Of a stretch of DNA of 11,594 nt, positions 1-6,653 are shown one piece after another. A program made the translations under genes and the position numbers. Under the pieces are notes generated by a model that searched no databases, had not been told where the DNA came from, and worked only from the letters and a program-made list of their open reading frames with translations. Each line of letters begins with the position of its first letter. Within the stretch, counting starts at the first letter, position 1. The stretch is from an uncultured Clostridia bacterium (GTDB lineage: Bacteria; Bacillota; Clostridia; Oscillospirales; Acutalibacteraceae): the NCBI GenBank assembly GCA_944382025.1, contig CALWMQ010000169.1, positions 1 to 11,594 on the forward strand, read 5' to 3'.

Positions 1-752
1 GGTTTTCCCATGGGTTGGATCCTATTTTACGGATGAGGGAGTGGAAATTGACAGGTATTCTCAACGGCATTGACACCGACCTGTACAATCCCGAAACCGA
101 TCCGGATATCTACGCTCATTATACAGCGGAGGATCCTTCCGGGAAAGGGGAAAATAAGCGGGCTTTACAGGAGAGGCTGAATCTTCCCCAACAGCCGGAT
201 GTGCCGATGATCGGTATGGTGACCCGGCTGGTGTCCCACAAGGGCTTGGATCTGGTGAAGTATGTGATGGATGAACTGCTGCGGGAAAATCTGCAAATGG
301 TTATCCTAGGCTCCGGGGACTGGGTCTACGAGAACTTTTTCCGGGAAATGCAGGGAAGGTTTCCTCAAAATTTCCGCTATTGCGCCGGTTTTGTTCCGGA
401 ACTTGCCCAGAAGATCTACGCCGCCTGCGATATATTCCTCATGCCTTCCAAAAGCGAGCCCTGCGGATTATCCCAGATGGTGGCGTGCCGGTACGGTGCG
501 GTGCCGGTGGTGCGGGAAACCGGCGGCCTGAAAGATTCCATAACCGACTGCGGGGATGGCGCAGGCAACGGTTTCACCTTTAAAACTTATAACGCCAATG
601 ATATGCTCTATGCTATTCACCGGGCATTAGGGGCTTACGCCAACGAGCAGGACTGGCCGGTCCTGGTGGAACGGGCGCTGCGTTGCGATTTCAGCTGGGG
701 ACGCTCGGCCAACGAATATATGCGGTTGTATAGGGAGCTGCTGAAGGGCTGA
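1..752 (+). CDS. glgA: Glycogen synthase GlgA, C-terminal part (5' end outside window)
   Basis: Transfers glucose from ADP-glucose to the non-reducing end of a growing alpha-1,4-glucan in the cytoplasm (GT5 family, GT-B fold). The frame is open to the left edge, so the gene starts outside the window. About 249 residues are visible, roughly the C-terminal half of a ~480-residue enzyme. Visible landmarks in order are the inter-domain WKLTGILNGID segment, the GMVTRLVSHKGLDL strand that opens the C-terminal nucleotide-sugar domain, the SKSEPCGLSQ loop with its conserved glutamate, and the VPVVRETGGLKD motif. The last two bind ADP-glucose and are typical of GlgA. The C-terminus is complete, ending in a YRELLKG tail and a TGA stop at 750-752. 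A hairpin terminator lies about 60 bases downstream, so glgA is probably the last gene of a glycogen operon lying to the left. No defect is seen in the visible part. Confidence 0.95.
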   Translation, partial: FSHGLDPILRMREWKLTGILNGIDTDLYNPETDPDIYAHYTAEDPSGKGENKRALQERLNLPQQPDVPMIGMVTRLVSHKGLDLVKYVMDELLRENLQMVILGSGDWVYENFFREMQGRFPQNFRYCAGFVPELAQKIYAACDIFLMPSKSEPCGLSQMVACRYGAVPVVRETGGLKDSITDCGDGAGNGFTFKTYNANDMLYAIHRALGAYANEQDWPVLVERALRCDFSWGRSANEYMRLYRELLKG

Positions 753-813
753 AGCCTGTAGGAAAAAGAAAGAATTTAGAGAAAAAGCTGCCAAAGGAAA
801 ATATGGTGTCAGA

Positions 814-860
814 AGCGGTGCTTCCCAGCGGTTGAGCCAGCCTGGAAAGCACCGCTTTTT
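814..860 (+). terminator. Intrinsic terminator of glgA
   Basis: The left arm at 814-827 pairs with the right arm at 843-856: ten consecutive base pairs at the base, one C-A mismatch, then three more pairs. Five T residues follow at 856-860. It is placed 61 bases after the glgA stop, as expected for a rho-independent terminator. Confidence 0.85.
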
Positions 861-1008
861 GTTGGACATGGGCATGCCTAAAAGAGAAGAACTGCCATAT
901 GGCGCTTAGAATGGTGGAAAGTTGACCCCGAAAGCCAGCGGCATAAGAGAAAGGCAGAAGGGAAAGATGACGGGTTTGTGAATTATCCGGCGGGATGGGC
1001 GCAAGGTC

Positions 1009-1036
1009 TTGATTTTTTAGGCTGTAATAGTATAAT
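1009..1036 (+). promoter_or_regulatory. Sigma-A-type promoter upstream of the orf1313-ilvD unit
   Basis: TTGATT at 1009-1014 matches four of six bases of the -35 consensus. A 16-base spacer separates it from a perfect TATAAT at 1031-1036. The region around it is AT-rich in an otherwise GC-rich sequence. Transcription would start near 1042-1044, leaving about 270 bases of untranslated leader before the start codon at 1313. A second TATAAT at 1045-1050 lacks a matching -35. Confidence 0.6.
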
Positions 1037-1042
1037 AAAATC

Positions 1043-1240
1043 CATATAATGTGTATGGTACAGCGGAGCGGAAAAGTGGAACAAACAGCCAGTATTCTGG
1101 AGACAGGAGGCTGTCCCGAACCGGTTAAAGGGGCTGGATATCCGCTTGCTGGCCAGATTCGCATACGCAGTATGTTTTCCGTATCTTATGGAGACTGCGG
1201 GAACTGCAAAGCGGGATAATTCCTTATAACAGAGTCACGG
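1043..1240 (+). ncRNA. Candidate structured leader RNA (unclassified)
   Basis: This is a hand fold only. A hairpin at 1085-1114 has six pairs (1085-1090 with 1109-1114), a 5' AGTA bulge, five pairs (1095-1099 with 1104-1108) and a GAGA loop of GNRA type. A second hairpin at 1166-1199 has six pairs (1166-1171 with 1194-1199), a 5' bulge, then about four pairs. It can be enclosed by 1139-1145 pairing with 1211-1218, with one bulge. A possible closing helix joins 1054-1064 to 1254-1265. That helix would occupy the left arm of the terminator-like hairpin at 1241-1290. The arrangement resembles a riboswitch or attenuator, but I recognise no known class (no T-box, SAM, lysine, FMN or TPP signature). 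Some hairpins are expected by chance in GC-rich DNA. Confidence 0.35.
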
Positions 1241-1290
1241 GTCAGGCGGGACGGCAGTACCCATAAAAGACGTTGCCGGGCTGGCTTTTT
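1241..1290 (+). terminator. Terminator-like hairpin just upstream of the orf1313 ribosome site
   Basis: Bases 1241-1245 pair with 1281-1285, including one G-U. After an internal loop, 1252-1257 pair with 1273-1278, also with one G-U. Five T residues follow directly at 1286-1290. The structure is imperfect and has a large apical loop, so it is a weaker terminator than the others in this window. Its position between promoter and start codon suggests either attenuation of orf1313-ilvD or the 3' end of a small RNA. Confidence 0.4.
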
Positions 1291-1312
1291 GCTTGAAGAA
1301 AGGAGAACCGTC

Positions 1313-2017
1313 ATGGCGCGAGAGCGATATCTTGTGGGAGTCAGCGAAGAGGAGCTGCGGCCGGATCCGCCCCCACCTCCCCCGACCCCTAAAGGCAAGT
1401 GGCAGAATTTCTGGTTTTATCATAAATGGCATGTGGTGATAGGGGTAGCCGTCCTTTTTGTAGCCGGTGTCCTTATCGGGCAGACAGTCTCCCGGTCGGA
1501 TCCGGATTATCGGCTGGCCATTGCTACGGACACCTATATTTCGGATACGGCGGTGGCAATGTTGGAGCAGGAGCTGAGCGCGGTAGGAAAGGATCTGAAT
1601 GGGGACGGACAGGTACTGGTTCAGGTAGAATCCCTATACATCAGCGATGGGGCCAACCAAAGCCAGCTGGAAATAGCCAATCAAACCAAGTTAATGGCTT
1701 ATTTAGCCGCCTCTGACCCGCTGCTCTGGGCTATGACGCCGTCGAACTATGAGGGCCTTCTGACGCAGACAGACAATAACGATTTGTTTGAAGTTCTGGA
1801 TCTCCAGGCCGCCGGGGTCAGTGAGGACGGACGGTACTGGAACTGGAAAGACAGCCCATTGCTCCAGAAAGAAGAGATGGAGGGCGTGCCGGAGGACCTG
1901 TATTTCGGTGTCCGCACCGTGGATGCGGATAGGGAAAAATTGGTGCGCACCCAGGAGGAATGCATGGAATTACTCCGTGCCTATATTACGGGTGTACCGT
2001 TGGAAAACGCTGAATAA
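1313..2017 (+). CDS. Membrane-anchored protein of unknown function
   Basis: I do not recognise this 234-residue protein. The ATG at 1313 follows an AGGAG at 1301-1305 with a 7-base gap. It is preferred over an upstream in-frame TTG at 1289, which has no ribosome site. A short acidic N-terminal segment leads to a run of six prolines (residues 19-24), then a basic, aromatic stretch (KWQNFWFYHKWH, about 29-40). One membrane helix follows (about 41-57). The remaining ~175 residues are acidic and probably lie outside the membrane, given the positive residues before the helix. Within them, residues 94-100 read DLNGDGQ, like the calcium-binding loop of EF-hand or dockerin proteins, but there is only one such loop. 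The gene lies 38 bases before ilvD on the same strand and probably shares its transcript. There is no lipobox or catalytic motif, so I assign no function. Confidence 0.8.
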   Translation: MARERYLVGVSEEELRPDPPPPPPTPKGKWQNFWFYHKWHVVIGVAVLFVAGVLIGQTVSRSDPDYRLAIATDTYISDTAVAMLEQELSAVGKDLNGDGQVLVQVESLYISDGANQSQLEIANQTKLMAYLAASDPLLWAMTPSNYEGLLTQTDNNDLFEVLDLQAAGVSEDGRYWNWKDSPLLQKEEMEGVPEDLYFGVRTVDADREKLVRTQEECMELLRAYITGVPLENAE

Positions 2018-2055
2018 TACATGGGATGTTTTTAGAGGAAAGGATTGAATTCTAT

Positions 2056-3723
2056 ATGCGCAGCGATTTAATGAAAGAAGGGGTATCCAGGGCCCCGCAT
2101 CGTTCTCTGCTCAAAGCCCTGGGCCTTACTGACCGGGAGATCAAACGCCCCTTTGTCGCGGTAGTCAGCTCCAAAAGTGATTACATACCAGGCCATACCC
2201 ACCTGGATACCATCACCAAAGCGGTGGAGGCCGGTATCCGCAACGCGGGAGGGGTACCGTTTACTTTCAATACCATTGGCGTATGTGATGGCTTGTCCAT
2301 GAACCATCTTGGTATGAAATATTCCCTGTGTTCCCGAGAACTGATCGCGGATTCTATTGAAGTGATGCTCACCGCCCATCCCATGGATGCAGTGGTGTTT
2401 ATCCCAAATTGCGATAAGATTGTTCCCGGTATGCTGATGGCCGCGTGCCGGATGAATCTGCCGTCTATTTTTGTTAGCGGCGGTCCTATGATGCCCGGTG
2501 TGGATGGCCAGCAGCGGGTCGGTCTTAATGAGATGTTCGAGGCTGTAGGCGCGGTAGCCGCTGGGAAACGGGATGAGGCCAGCCTGCATGAGATGGAAAA
2601 TACCGCCTGCCCCGGCTGCGGTTCCTGTTCCGGTATGTATACCGCCAATTCCATGAATTGTCTGACCGAAGCCATTGGCATGGCGCTGCCTGGGAACGGT
2701 ACTATTCCGGCGGTGCATGCCGCCCGTATCCGGCTGGCTAAGGATACAGGGGAGCGGGTAATGGAACTGCTGCATGAAAATATCCGGCCTAAGGATATTA
2801 TGACCCCCAAGGCGTTTGAAAACGCCATGCGAGCGGATATGGCTATCGGCTGCTCTTCTAATACGGTACTGCATTTGATCGCGATTTCCCATGCGGCGGG
2901 ATGTCCTGTCACCGTTAAGGAAATTGACGATATCGGCAAGCAGACCCCACAGATCTGTAAGCTGAATCCGGCCAGCCAGGTGTTTATTACCGACCTGAAT
3001 GGGGTCGGCGGCATCCAATCCATGCTTAAGGAACTGGACAAGGCCGGCCTGATCCATCGGGAATGCCTGACTGTCTCTGGTACGGTTGGGGATAGAGTAG
3101 ACGCTGCCCGGGAAGCGGACGGCGAGATTATCCGGCATTTGGACAACCCCTTCCGCAAGGATGGTGGCCTGGCCATTCTGTTCGGCAACCTGGCTAAGGA
3201 CGGAGCCGTAGTGAAACAGGGGGCCGTGCTTCCGGAAATGATGGTGCATACCGGCCCGGCACGGGTATTCGACTGCGAGGAGGAGGCCACGGCGGCTATC
3301 GGCGAGGGCAGGATCCATCCCGGCGATGTGGTTGTCATCCGTTACGAAGGCCCTAAGGGCGGTCCGGGCATGAGGGAAATGCTGACCCCCACGTCTATGA
3401 TCATGGGGATGGGCTTGGGTTCCAGTGTGGCTTTGATTACTGATGGCCGTTTTTCCGGCGCGACTCGGGGCGCATCCATTGGACATGTATCCCCGGAGGC
3501 TGCTGCCGGCGGGGTTATCGCCCTGGTGGAAGAAGGGGATATGGTATCTATTGATATCCCCGCACGGAAGCTGGAACTCTTGGTGGATGAGGAAACCCTG
3601 GCCAAACGCCGGGCTGCCTGGAAAGCTCCGGAAATGAAGCTCAAGGGCTATGCCAAACGGTATGCTCAGCATGTGACCAGCGGCTCCACCGGCGCTGTGT
3701 TCGATGATATGCTGGAGGAATAA
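2056..3723 (+). CDS. ilvD: Dihydroxy-acid dehydratase IlvD
   Basis: Dehydrates 2,3-dihydroxy-isovalerate and 2,3-dihydroxy-3-methylvalerate to the 2-keto acids that precede valine/leucine and isoleucine. It is a cytoplasmic iron-sulfur enzyme. The 555-residue length is normal for the family. The three cysteines expected to hold the cluster are visible at C77 (GVCDG), C119 (PNCDK) and C191 (CGSCSGM). The TANSMNCLTEA segment and the C-terminal DGRFSGATRG...GHVSPEA signature are also present. The start is placed at the ATG at 2056 because the protein then begins MRSD..MK.G..RAPHRSLL, as in homologues. The preceding purine-rich GAGGAAAGG (2035-2043) serves as ribosome site, with rather long spacing (12 bases). 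The in-frame ATG at 2026 has no ribosome site. No ilvB, ilvC or leu genes are visible nearby, so in this window ilvD is paired only with orf1313. Two tandem terminators follow. Confidence 0.97.
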   Translation: MRSDLMKEGVSRAPHRSLLKALGLTDREIKRPFVAVVSSKSDYIPGHTHLDTITKAVEAGIRNAGGVPFTFNTIGVCDGLSMNHLGMKYSLCSRELIADSIEVMLTAHPMDAVVFIPNCDKIVPGMLMAACRMNLPSIFVSGGPMMPGVDGQQRVGLNEMFEAVGAVAAGKRDEASLHEMENTACPGCGSCSGMYTANSMNCLTEAIGMALPGNGTIPAVHAARIRLAKDTGERVMELLHENIRPKDIMTPKAFENAMRADMAIGCSSNTVLHLIAISHAAGCPVTVKEIDDIGKQTPQICKLNPASQVFITDLNGVGGIQSMLKELDKAGLIHRECLTVSGTVGDRVDAAREADGEIIRHLDNPFRKDGGLAILFGNLAKDGAVVKQGAVLPEMMVHTGPARVFDCEEEATAAIGEGRIHPGDVVVIRYEGPKGGPGMREMLTPTSMIMGMGLGSSVALITDGRFSGATRGASIGHVSPEAAAGGVIALVEEGDMVSIDIPARKLELLVDEETLAKRRAAWKAPEMKLKGYAKRYAQHVTSGSTGAVFDDMLEE

Positions 3724-3733
3724 TAGGATAGCA

Positions 3734-3769
3734 GGGCATGGGGAGAGGTATCCTTCCCCATGCCCTTTT
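3734..3769 (+). terminator. First terminator after ilvD
   Basis: Ten perfect base pairs (3734-3743 with 3756-3765), extendable by an A-T and a G-U pair, are followed by TTTT at 3766-3769. It starts 11 bases after the ilvD stop. Confidence 0.85.
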
Positions 3770-3770
3770 C

Positions 3771-3819
3771 GGTATAAAAAGACCACTCCCGGCATCGCCG
3801 GGAGTGGTCTTTTTATACC
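3771..3819. terminator. Bidirectional terminator between convergent ilvD and DUF2079 gene
   Basis: This is a perfect 23-base inverted repeat (3771-3793 and 3797-3819) around a 3-base centre. A GC-rich stem of 13 pairs is flanked by an A-run on the left and a T-run on the right. The same hairpin followed by U residues is therefore produced on either strand. It lies 47 bases after ilvD and 52 bases beyond the stop of the opposing gene, and would end both transcripts. Confidence 0.9.
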
Positions 3820-3871
3820 GAGTTACATCAGACTGAGAAGCGAAAAAAGGGTCACACAATGTTTAAAAGTA

Positions 3872-5644
3872 CTAGCCGATTTCTTTGTGGAGGATTACCA
3901 ACAGTCCCTCTTCATTGACCGTTTGGGTATACCCCTGTTCCTCAAAAGCAGCTATCTCCTCATCGTAGGTTTTGCTGCGGATATCTATGACAATGTACTC
4001 CGTCTCTTCCGGAAGATCCCGGTCGAAATCATAAATAACTTTGCGCTGGGAGAGCTTAGGAACCAAGAACCCTGTGGCGGTAACCGATGCCTCTTCCGGG
4101 ATCTCCGCCAGATAGGCGTCCATCTTTTGGAAGTCTTCCCGGTCGCTGGTGGCCCGGTTCAGATAGCCGATATGTCCTGACATAGTAGAGACGAACAACA
4201 GAACTGATGCCATCGCCGCCAGAGAGAGGATCCATTTACGGGCGATCCGGCCCATACCGGCGGCATTGGTGATTGCCAGGTAAAAGAAACAGGCGGTAAC
4301 GCCGAACCCATATTGGAACCCGATATCGTGATGATACGGGTAATCCGGAAGCAGATTGATAACCAGGAAGGGGATCAATAGTACCAGTTGGGAGAGTTTT
4401 TTGCCGAGCAGAGGCAGGAAAGCCAGCGGCAGTAACATCAGGAATACATATTTGACTTTTTCTTCCGTCATGGCCTCGTTAAAGACATAGGCTGGGTTGA
4501 GAAACAGGTTTTTTACGATGGAAAAAGGTCCGTCCTGGGGGTCAGCCAGCAAATTGGAAAAATGCCCTCCCAGCATATTGGCCCGCCCCTGCAGTTGGAT
4601 GAAGGTATAGGCTAAACCGAAGTATAGCACGGACACCATCATCAGAATAGCGCCGTGTTTCCATTCCTTGTGGCAGATGAGGAGGAACAGGGCGATACAG
4701 GCTACATAGATAGCGGCATCCTCCTTGACCATCAGGGTCAGGATCGCAAATATATAGAACAGCAGCCACTTCCTTTTTTCATAAAAATAGAAAAGCCAGA
4801 GGATGCAGGGGGCGAGGAAAAGGTTTTCATGGATGTCATAAAAGCAGCCGCCTGCCAAATAGGGGAAAAAGCAGTAGGCCACACAGATCAGCAGGACCGC
4901 TTTGTTGCTCAGTTCATAATGGCGTGCCAGGAGATACACAGGGATCACACCGCTTGCCAATATCAAGGCCTGCATCACCTGTAAATAAATGGGGGTAGGG
5001 AAAATACAGTATCCCGGAAGCAACAGATAAAAAATAGGGGATACATGGATGGCAAAATGGGACAGGAGCTCATTGCGCTCGCAGGTGGTCATGGGCAGAC
5101 CAGTTTCTTTCATGTAATAGAACATTTGTGAAAAGATGCCCAGATCAAAAGTGGAGGTGTAATATGTGGTATACCGCAGGGAAGTAAGGCCGCCCACAAA
5201 CAGCACGTAAAATCCCACACAGGCGGCGATGATGACTTTGATCTGCTTTGAACTGAGCGTCAGTTCCAGTAGTCCCATTTTATCATCCCGCAGCAGGTAA
5301 TAACCGATCAGGCACATCAGGAACAGGATGCCCAAGGAAAAATAAAACTCACGTTTTCGGTACAGCATGAGGGAGGAATAGGCAAAAGAGATGACAAATA
5401 AGGCGTAGGGGGCGATACGGATGGACGGTAAGAAATACTCCGCTGCTGTCAGCAAGGCAAAACCGCCGGCGATCCACAGCAGGTATATCAGCAGGTTCAG
5501 GCTTTCGGAAAAGGCCAAGGTATCGAATCCCGTCTTGACAAACAGTAGCGACAGGAATCCGGCCAGGCACCAAGATGTAAAAAAACGGACAAATAACTTT
5601 TCCGGTGTGAACAGCTGCTTTAACCTCAATCTGTATCCCTCCAT
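3872..5644 (-). CDS. DUF2079 family polytopic membrane protein
   Basis: This 590-residue integral membrane protein has about eleven to thirteen hydrophobic segments and a soluble C-terminal tail of about 90 residues. Blocks characteristic of the DUF2079 (COG3463) family are visible: FDLGIFSQ (166-173), HFAIHVSPIFYLLLP (196-210), YDIHENLF (269-276) and KEDAAIY (307-313). The family is uncharacterised. Its layout resembles GT-C-fold membrane glycosyltransferases, which is only a structural suggestion. The ATG at 5644 lacks a good ribosome site upstream. A strong GGAGGG lies inside the first codons (5637-5642), eight to nine bases before an in-frame TTG at 5629, so translation may really begin there, giving 585 residues. 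The gene stands alone: it is divergent from yunB on one side and convergent with ilvD on the other. Confidence 0.85.
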   Translation of the reverse strand: MEGYRLRLKQLFTPEKLFVRFFTSWCLAGFLSLLFVKTGFDTLAFSESLNLLIYLLWIAGGFALLTAAEYFLPSIRIAPYALFVISFAYSSLMLYRKREFYFSLGILFLMCLIGYYLLRDDKMGLLELTLSSKQIKVIIAACVGFYVLFVGGLTSLRYTTYYTSTFDLGIFSQMFYYMKETGLPMTTCERNELLSHFAIHVSPIFYLLLPGYCIFPTPIYLQVMQALILASGVIPVYLLARHYELSNKAVLLICVAYCFFPYLAGGCFYDIHENLFLAPCILWLFYFYEKRKWLLFYIFAILTLMVKEDAAIYVACIALFLLICHKEWKHGAILMMVSVLYFGLAYTFIQLQGRANMLGGHFSNLLADPQDGPFSIVKNLFLNPAYVFNEAMTEEKVKYVFLMLLPLAFLPLLGKKLSQLVLLIPFLVINLLPDYPYHHDIGFQYGFGVTACFFYLAITNAAGMGRIARKWILSLAAMASVLLFVSTMSGHIGYLNRATSDREDFQKMDAYLAEIPEEASVTATGFLVPKLSQRKVIYDFDRDLPEETEYIVIDIRSKTYDEEIAAFEEQGYTQTVNEEGLLVILHKEIG

Positions 5645-5701
5645 CCCATACCGATCCGTCCAGATGGTATAGGCCTCTAAAGATAAAACACATCTGGGGA
5701 C

Positions 5702-5710
5702 AGTATACCA
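5702..5710 (-). promoter_or_regulatory. Extended -10 promoter element for the DUF2079 gene
   Basis: On the minus strand this reads TGG followed by TATACT, an extended -10 with five of six consensus bases. It lies about 58 bases before the annotated start. No convincing -35 hexamer is found at 16-17 bases, which extended -10 promoters can tolerate. Confidence 0.4.
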
Positions 5711-5827
5711 GACAATGGAAAAGAATGCACGTCCTTTCTGCCGAAAAGCGGAAAAAAAGCGGATTTAGGCTGTGGATTCACCTTTTTCCCCTGTCCTGTG
5801 TAAACTGGAATGAAAGGATGTGAGAGG

Positions 5828-6571
5828 ATGCGAAGATATATGCATTCCCGCCGGATGCTGCCGCGGCTGCTTGCACCGCGCCGCCGTACACCGCCGGCGG
5901 CTTATCGCCGTCACAGGGGCATTCTGCGGCGGATGCTGGCCGGGCTGGTCATAGGGGGTATACTGCTGGTGGCCCTGGATATACGTATGCGTCCCCTGAT
6001 TCAGGATTTTGGGGAAAACAGCGCCAAAATATCCGCTATGCGGGCCCTGAACGATGCGGTGGAGCGCTGCCTTTCAGAGGAAGAGTTTACATATGAAGAG
6101 TTGGTACGGGTTGGGAAGGACAGCGAGGGGAATATCCAATCCATGGAAGCGGATGTGATGAAAGTCAACCAGCTGAAAGCTGCCATCAATACGGCAGTGA
6201 TGGATGAAATGGAAAAATATGAGATTATCCGGGTGGAAATCCCCTTTGGCAATCTGCTGGGCGGGAACTATTTTACCGGACGGGGCCCGTATATTCCCAT
6301 TCAGGTAAAGCTGAGCGGGGTGGTGCTTTCCGACTTTACCAGCCGGTTTGAAAGCGCCGGGGTTAACCAGACATCCCATCAGATCGGTCTGAATGTCACC
6401 ATGCATGTTTACGCCGCCCTGCCGGGTATGCGGACGGGATTTGACGTGGCTACCAATTTCCTGATCGCCGAGACAGTGCTGGTAGGCCAGGTGCCTCAGA
6501 CCTTCCTGCAGATGAGCGGGGAACAGGCCGGGGACCTGGGGAAAATTTTTGCCATGAATGCTTCCGCCTAG
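5828..6571 (+). CDS. yunB: Sporulation protein YunB
   Basis: YunB is a membrane-anchored protein needed for proper endospore formation in Bacillus and conserved in spore-forming Firmicutes; its biochemical role is not known. As annotated it has 247 residues. A very basic N-terminus (many Arg in 1-35) precedes one membrane helix (about 36-52), then an extracytoplasmic domain. Family hallmarks are the IPFGNLLGG..F.GRGP.IPI stretch (138-158) and FESAGVNQTSHQIGLNV (174-190). The IAETVLVGQVP segment (213-223) is a third. The start at 5828 has AAAGG ten bases upstream; the earlier in-frame ATG at 5810 has no ribosome site, though it would add only six residues. In Bacillus the gene is expressed in the mother cell under sigma-E, but I found no convincing sigma-E promoter in the 183-base divergent region. 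Its presence points to a spore-forming host. Confidence 0.92.
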   Translation: MRRYMHSRRMLPRLLAPRRRTPPAAYRRHRGILRRMLAGLVIGGILLVALDIRMRPLIQDFGENSAKISAMRALNDAVERCLSEEEFTYEELVRVGKDSEGNIQSMEADVMKVNQLKAAINTAVMDEMEKYEIIRVEIPFGNLLGGNYFTGRGPYIPIQVKLSGVVLSDFTSRFESAGVNQTSHQIGLNVTMHVYAALPGMRTGFDVATNFLIAETVLVGQVPQTFLQMSGEQAGDLGKIFAMNASA

Positions 6572-6591
6572 TGGTAAAGCGGAAGAGAATT

Positions 6592-6600
6592 TGATATACT
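6592..6600 (+). promoter_or_regulatory. Extended -10 promoter element upstream of ligA
   Basis: TGA followed by TATACT (6595-6600) forms an extended -10 motif 54 bases before the ligA start and just after the yunB stop. The -35 region at 17 bases (TGGTAA) is poor. It would let ligA be transcribed independently of sporulation-controlled yunB. Confidence 0.45.
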
Positions 6601-6612
6601 AAAAGGGAAACA

Positions 6613-6634
6613 CATCCCGGCTTCTGCCGGGATG
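6613..6634 (+). other. Hairpin in the ligA leader
   Basis: A perfect 9-base-pair stem (6613-6621 with 6626-6634) has a TTCT loop. No T-run follows, so it is unlikely to be an intrinsic terminator. It ends two bases before the GGAAGGA ribosome site (6637-6643) of ligA and may influence initiation or mRNA stability. Confidence 0.5.
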
Positions 6635-6653
6635 GCGGAAGGATGGCGTTTCC

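Larger units (their letters stand above)
753..1312. other. 560-base non-coding stretch between glgA and the next gene
   Basis: Apart from the glgA terminator (814-860), I see no coding pattern here; the frames give only short, low-complexity-like shadows. Bases 861-1008 hold only small palindromes (894-903, for example) and nothing I can assign. From 1009 on there is a promoter, then about 250 bases of candidate structured leader ending in a terminator-like hairpin, then the ribosome site of the gene at 1313. See the separate entries. Confidence 0.7.

Noticed and set aside
1056..1066. TGGTACAGCGG resembles the T-box core TGGTACCGCGG, with GCTGTCCC downstream at 1110-1117.
   Set aside because: The base needed for the NCCA-pairing bulge context is changed, no GGG lies upstream to form the antiterminator's lower helix, no Stem I or specifier features are found upstream, and the promoter lies immediately before it. 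It is probably chance.
1162..1178. A small hairpin followed by TTTT inside the leader, which might be an earlier terminator.
   Set aside because: The stem is only five AT-rich pairs with a 3-base loop, and it competes with the stronger 1166-1199 pairing.
2068..3795. A 575-residue open frame on the minus strand opposite ilvD.
   Set aside because: It is a shadow of ilvD. Its composition is unlike a protein, and ilvD carries all family motifs in the other strand.
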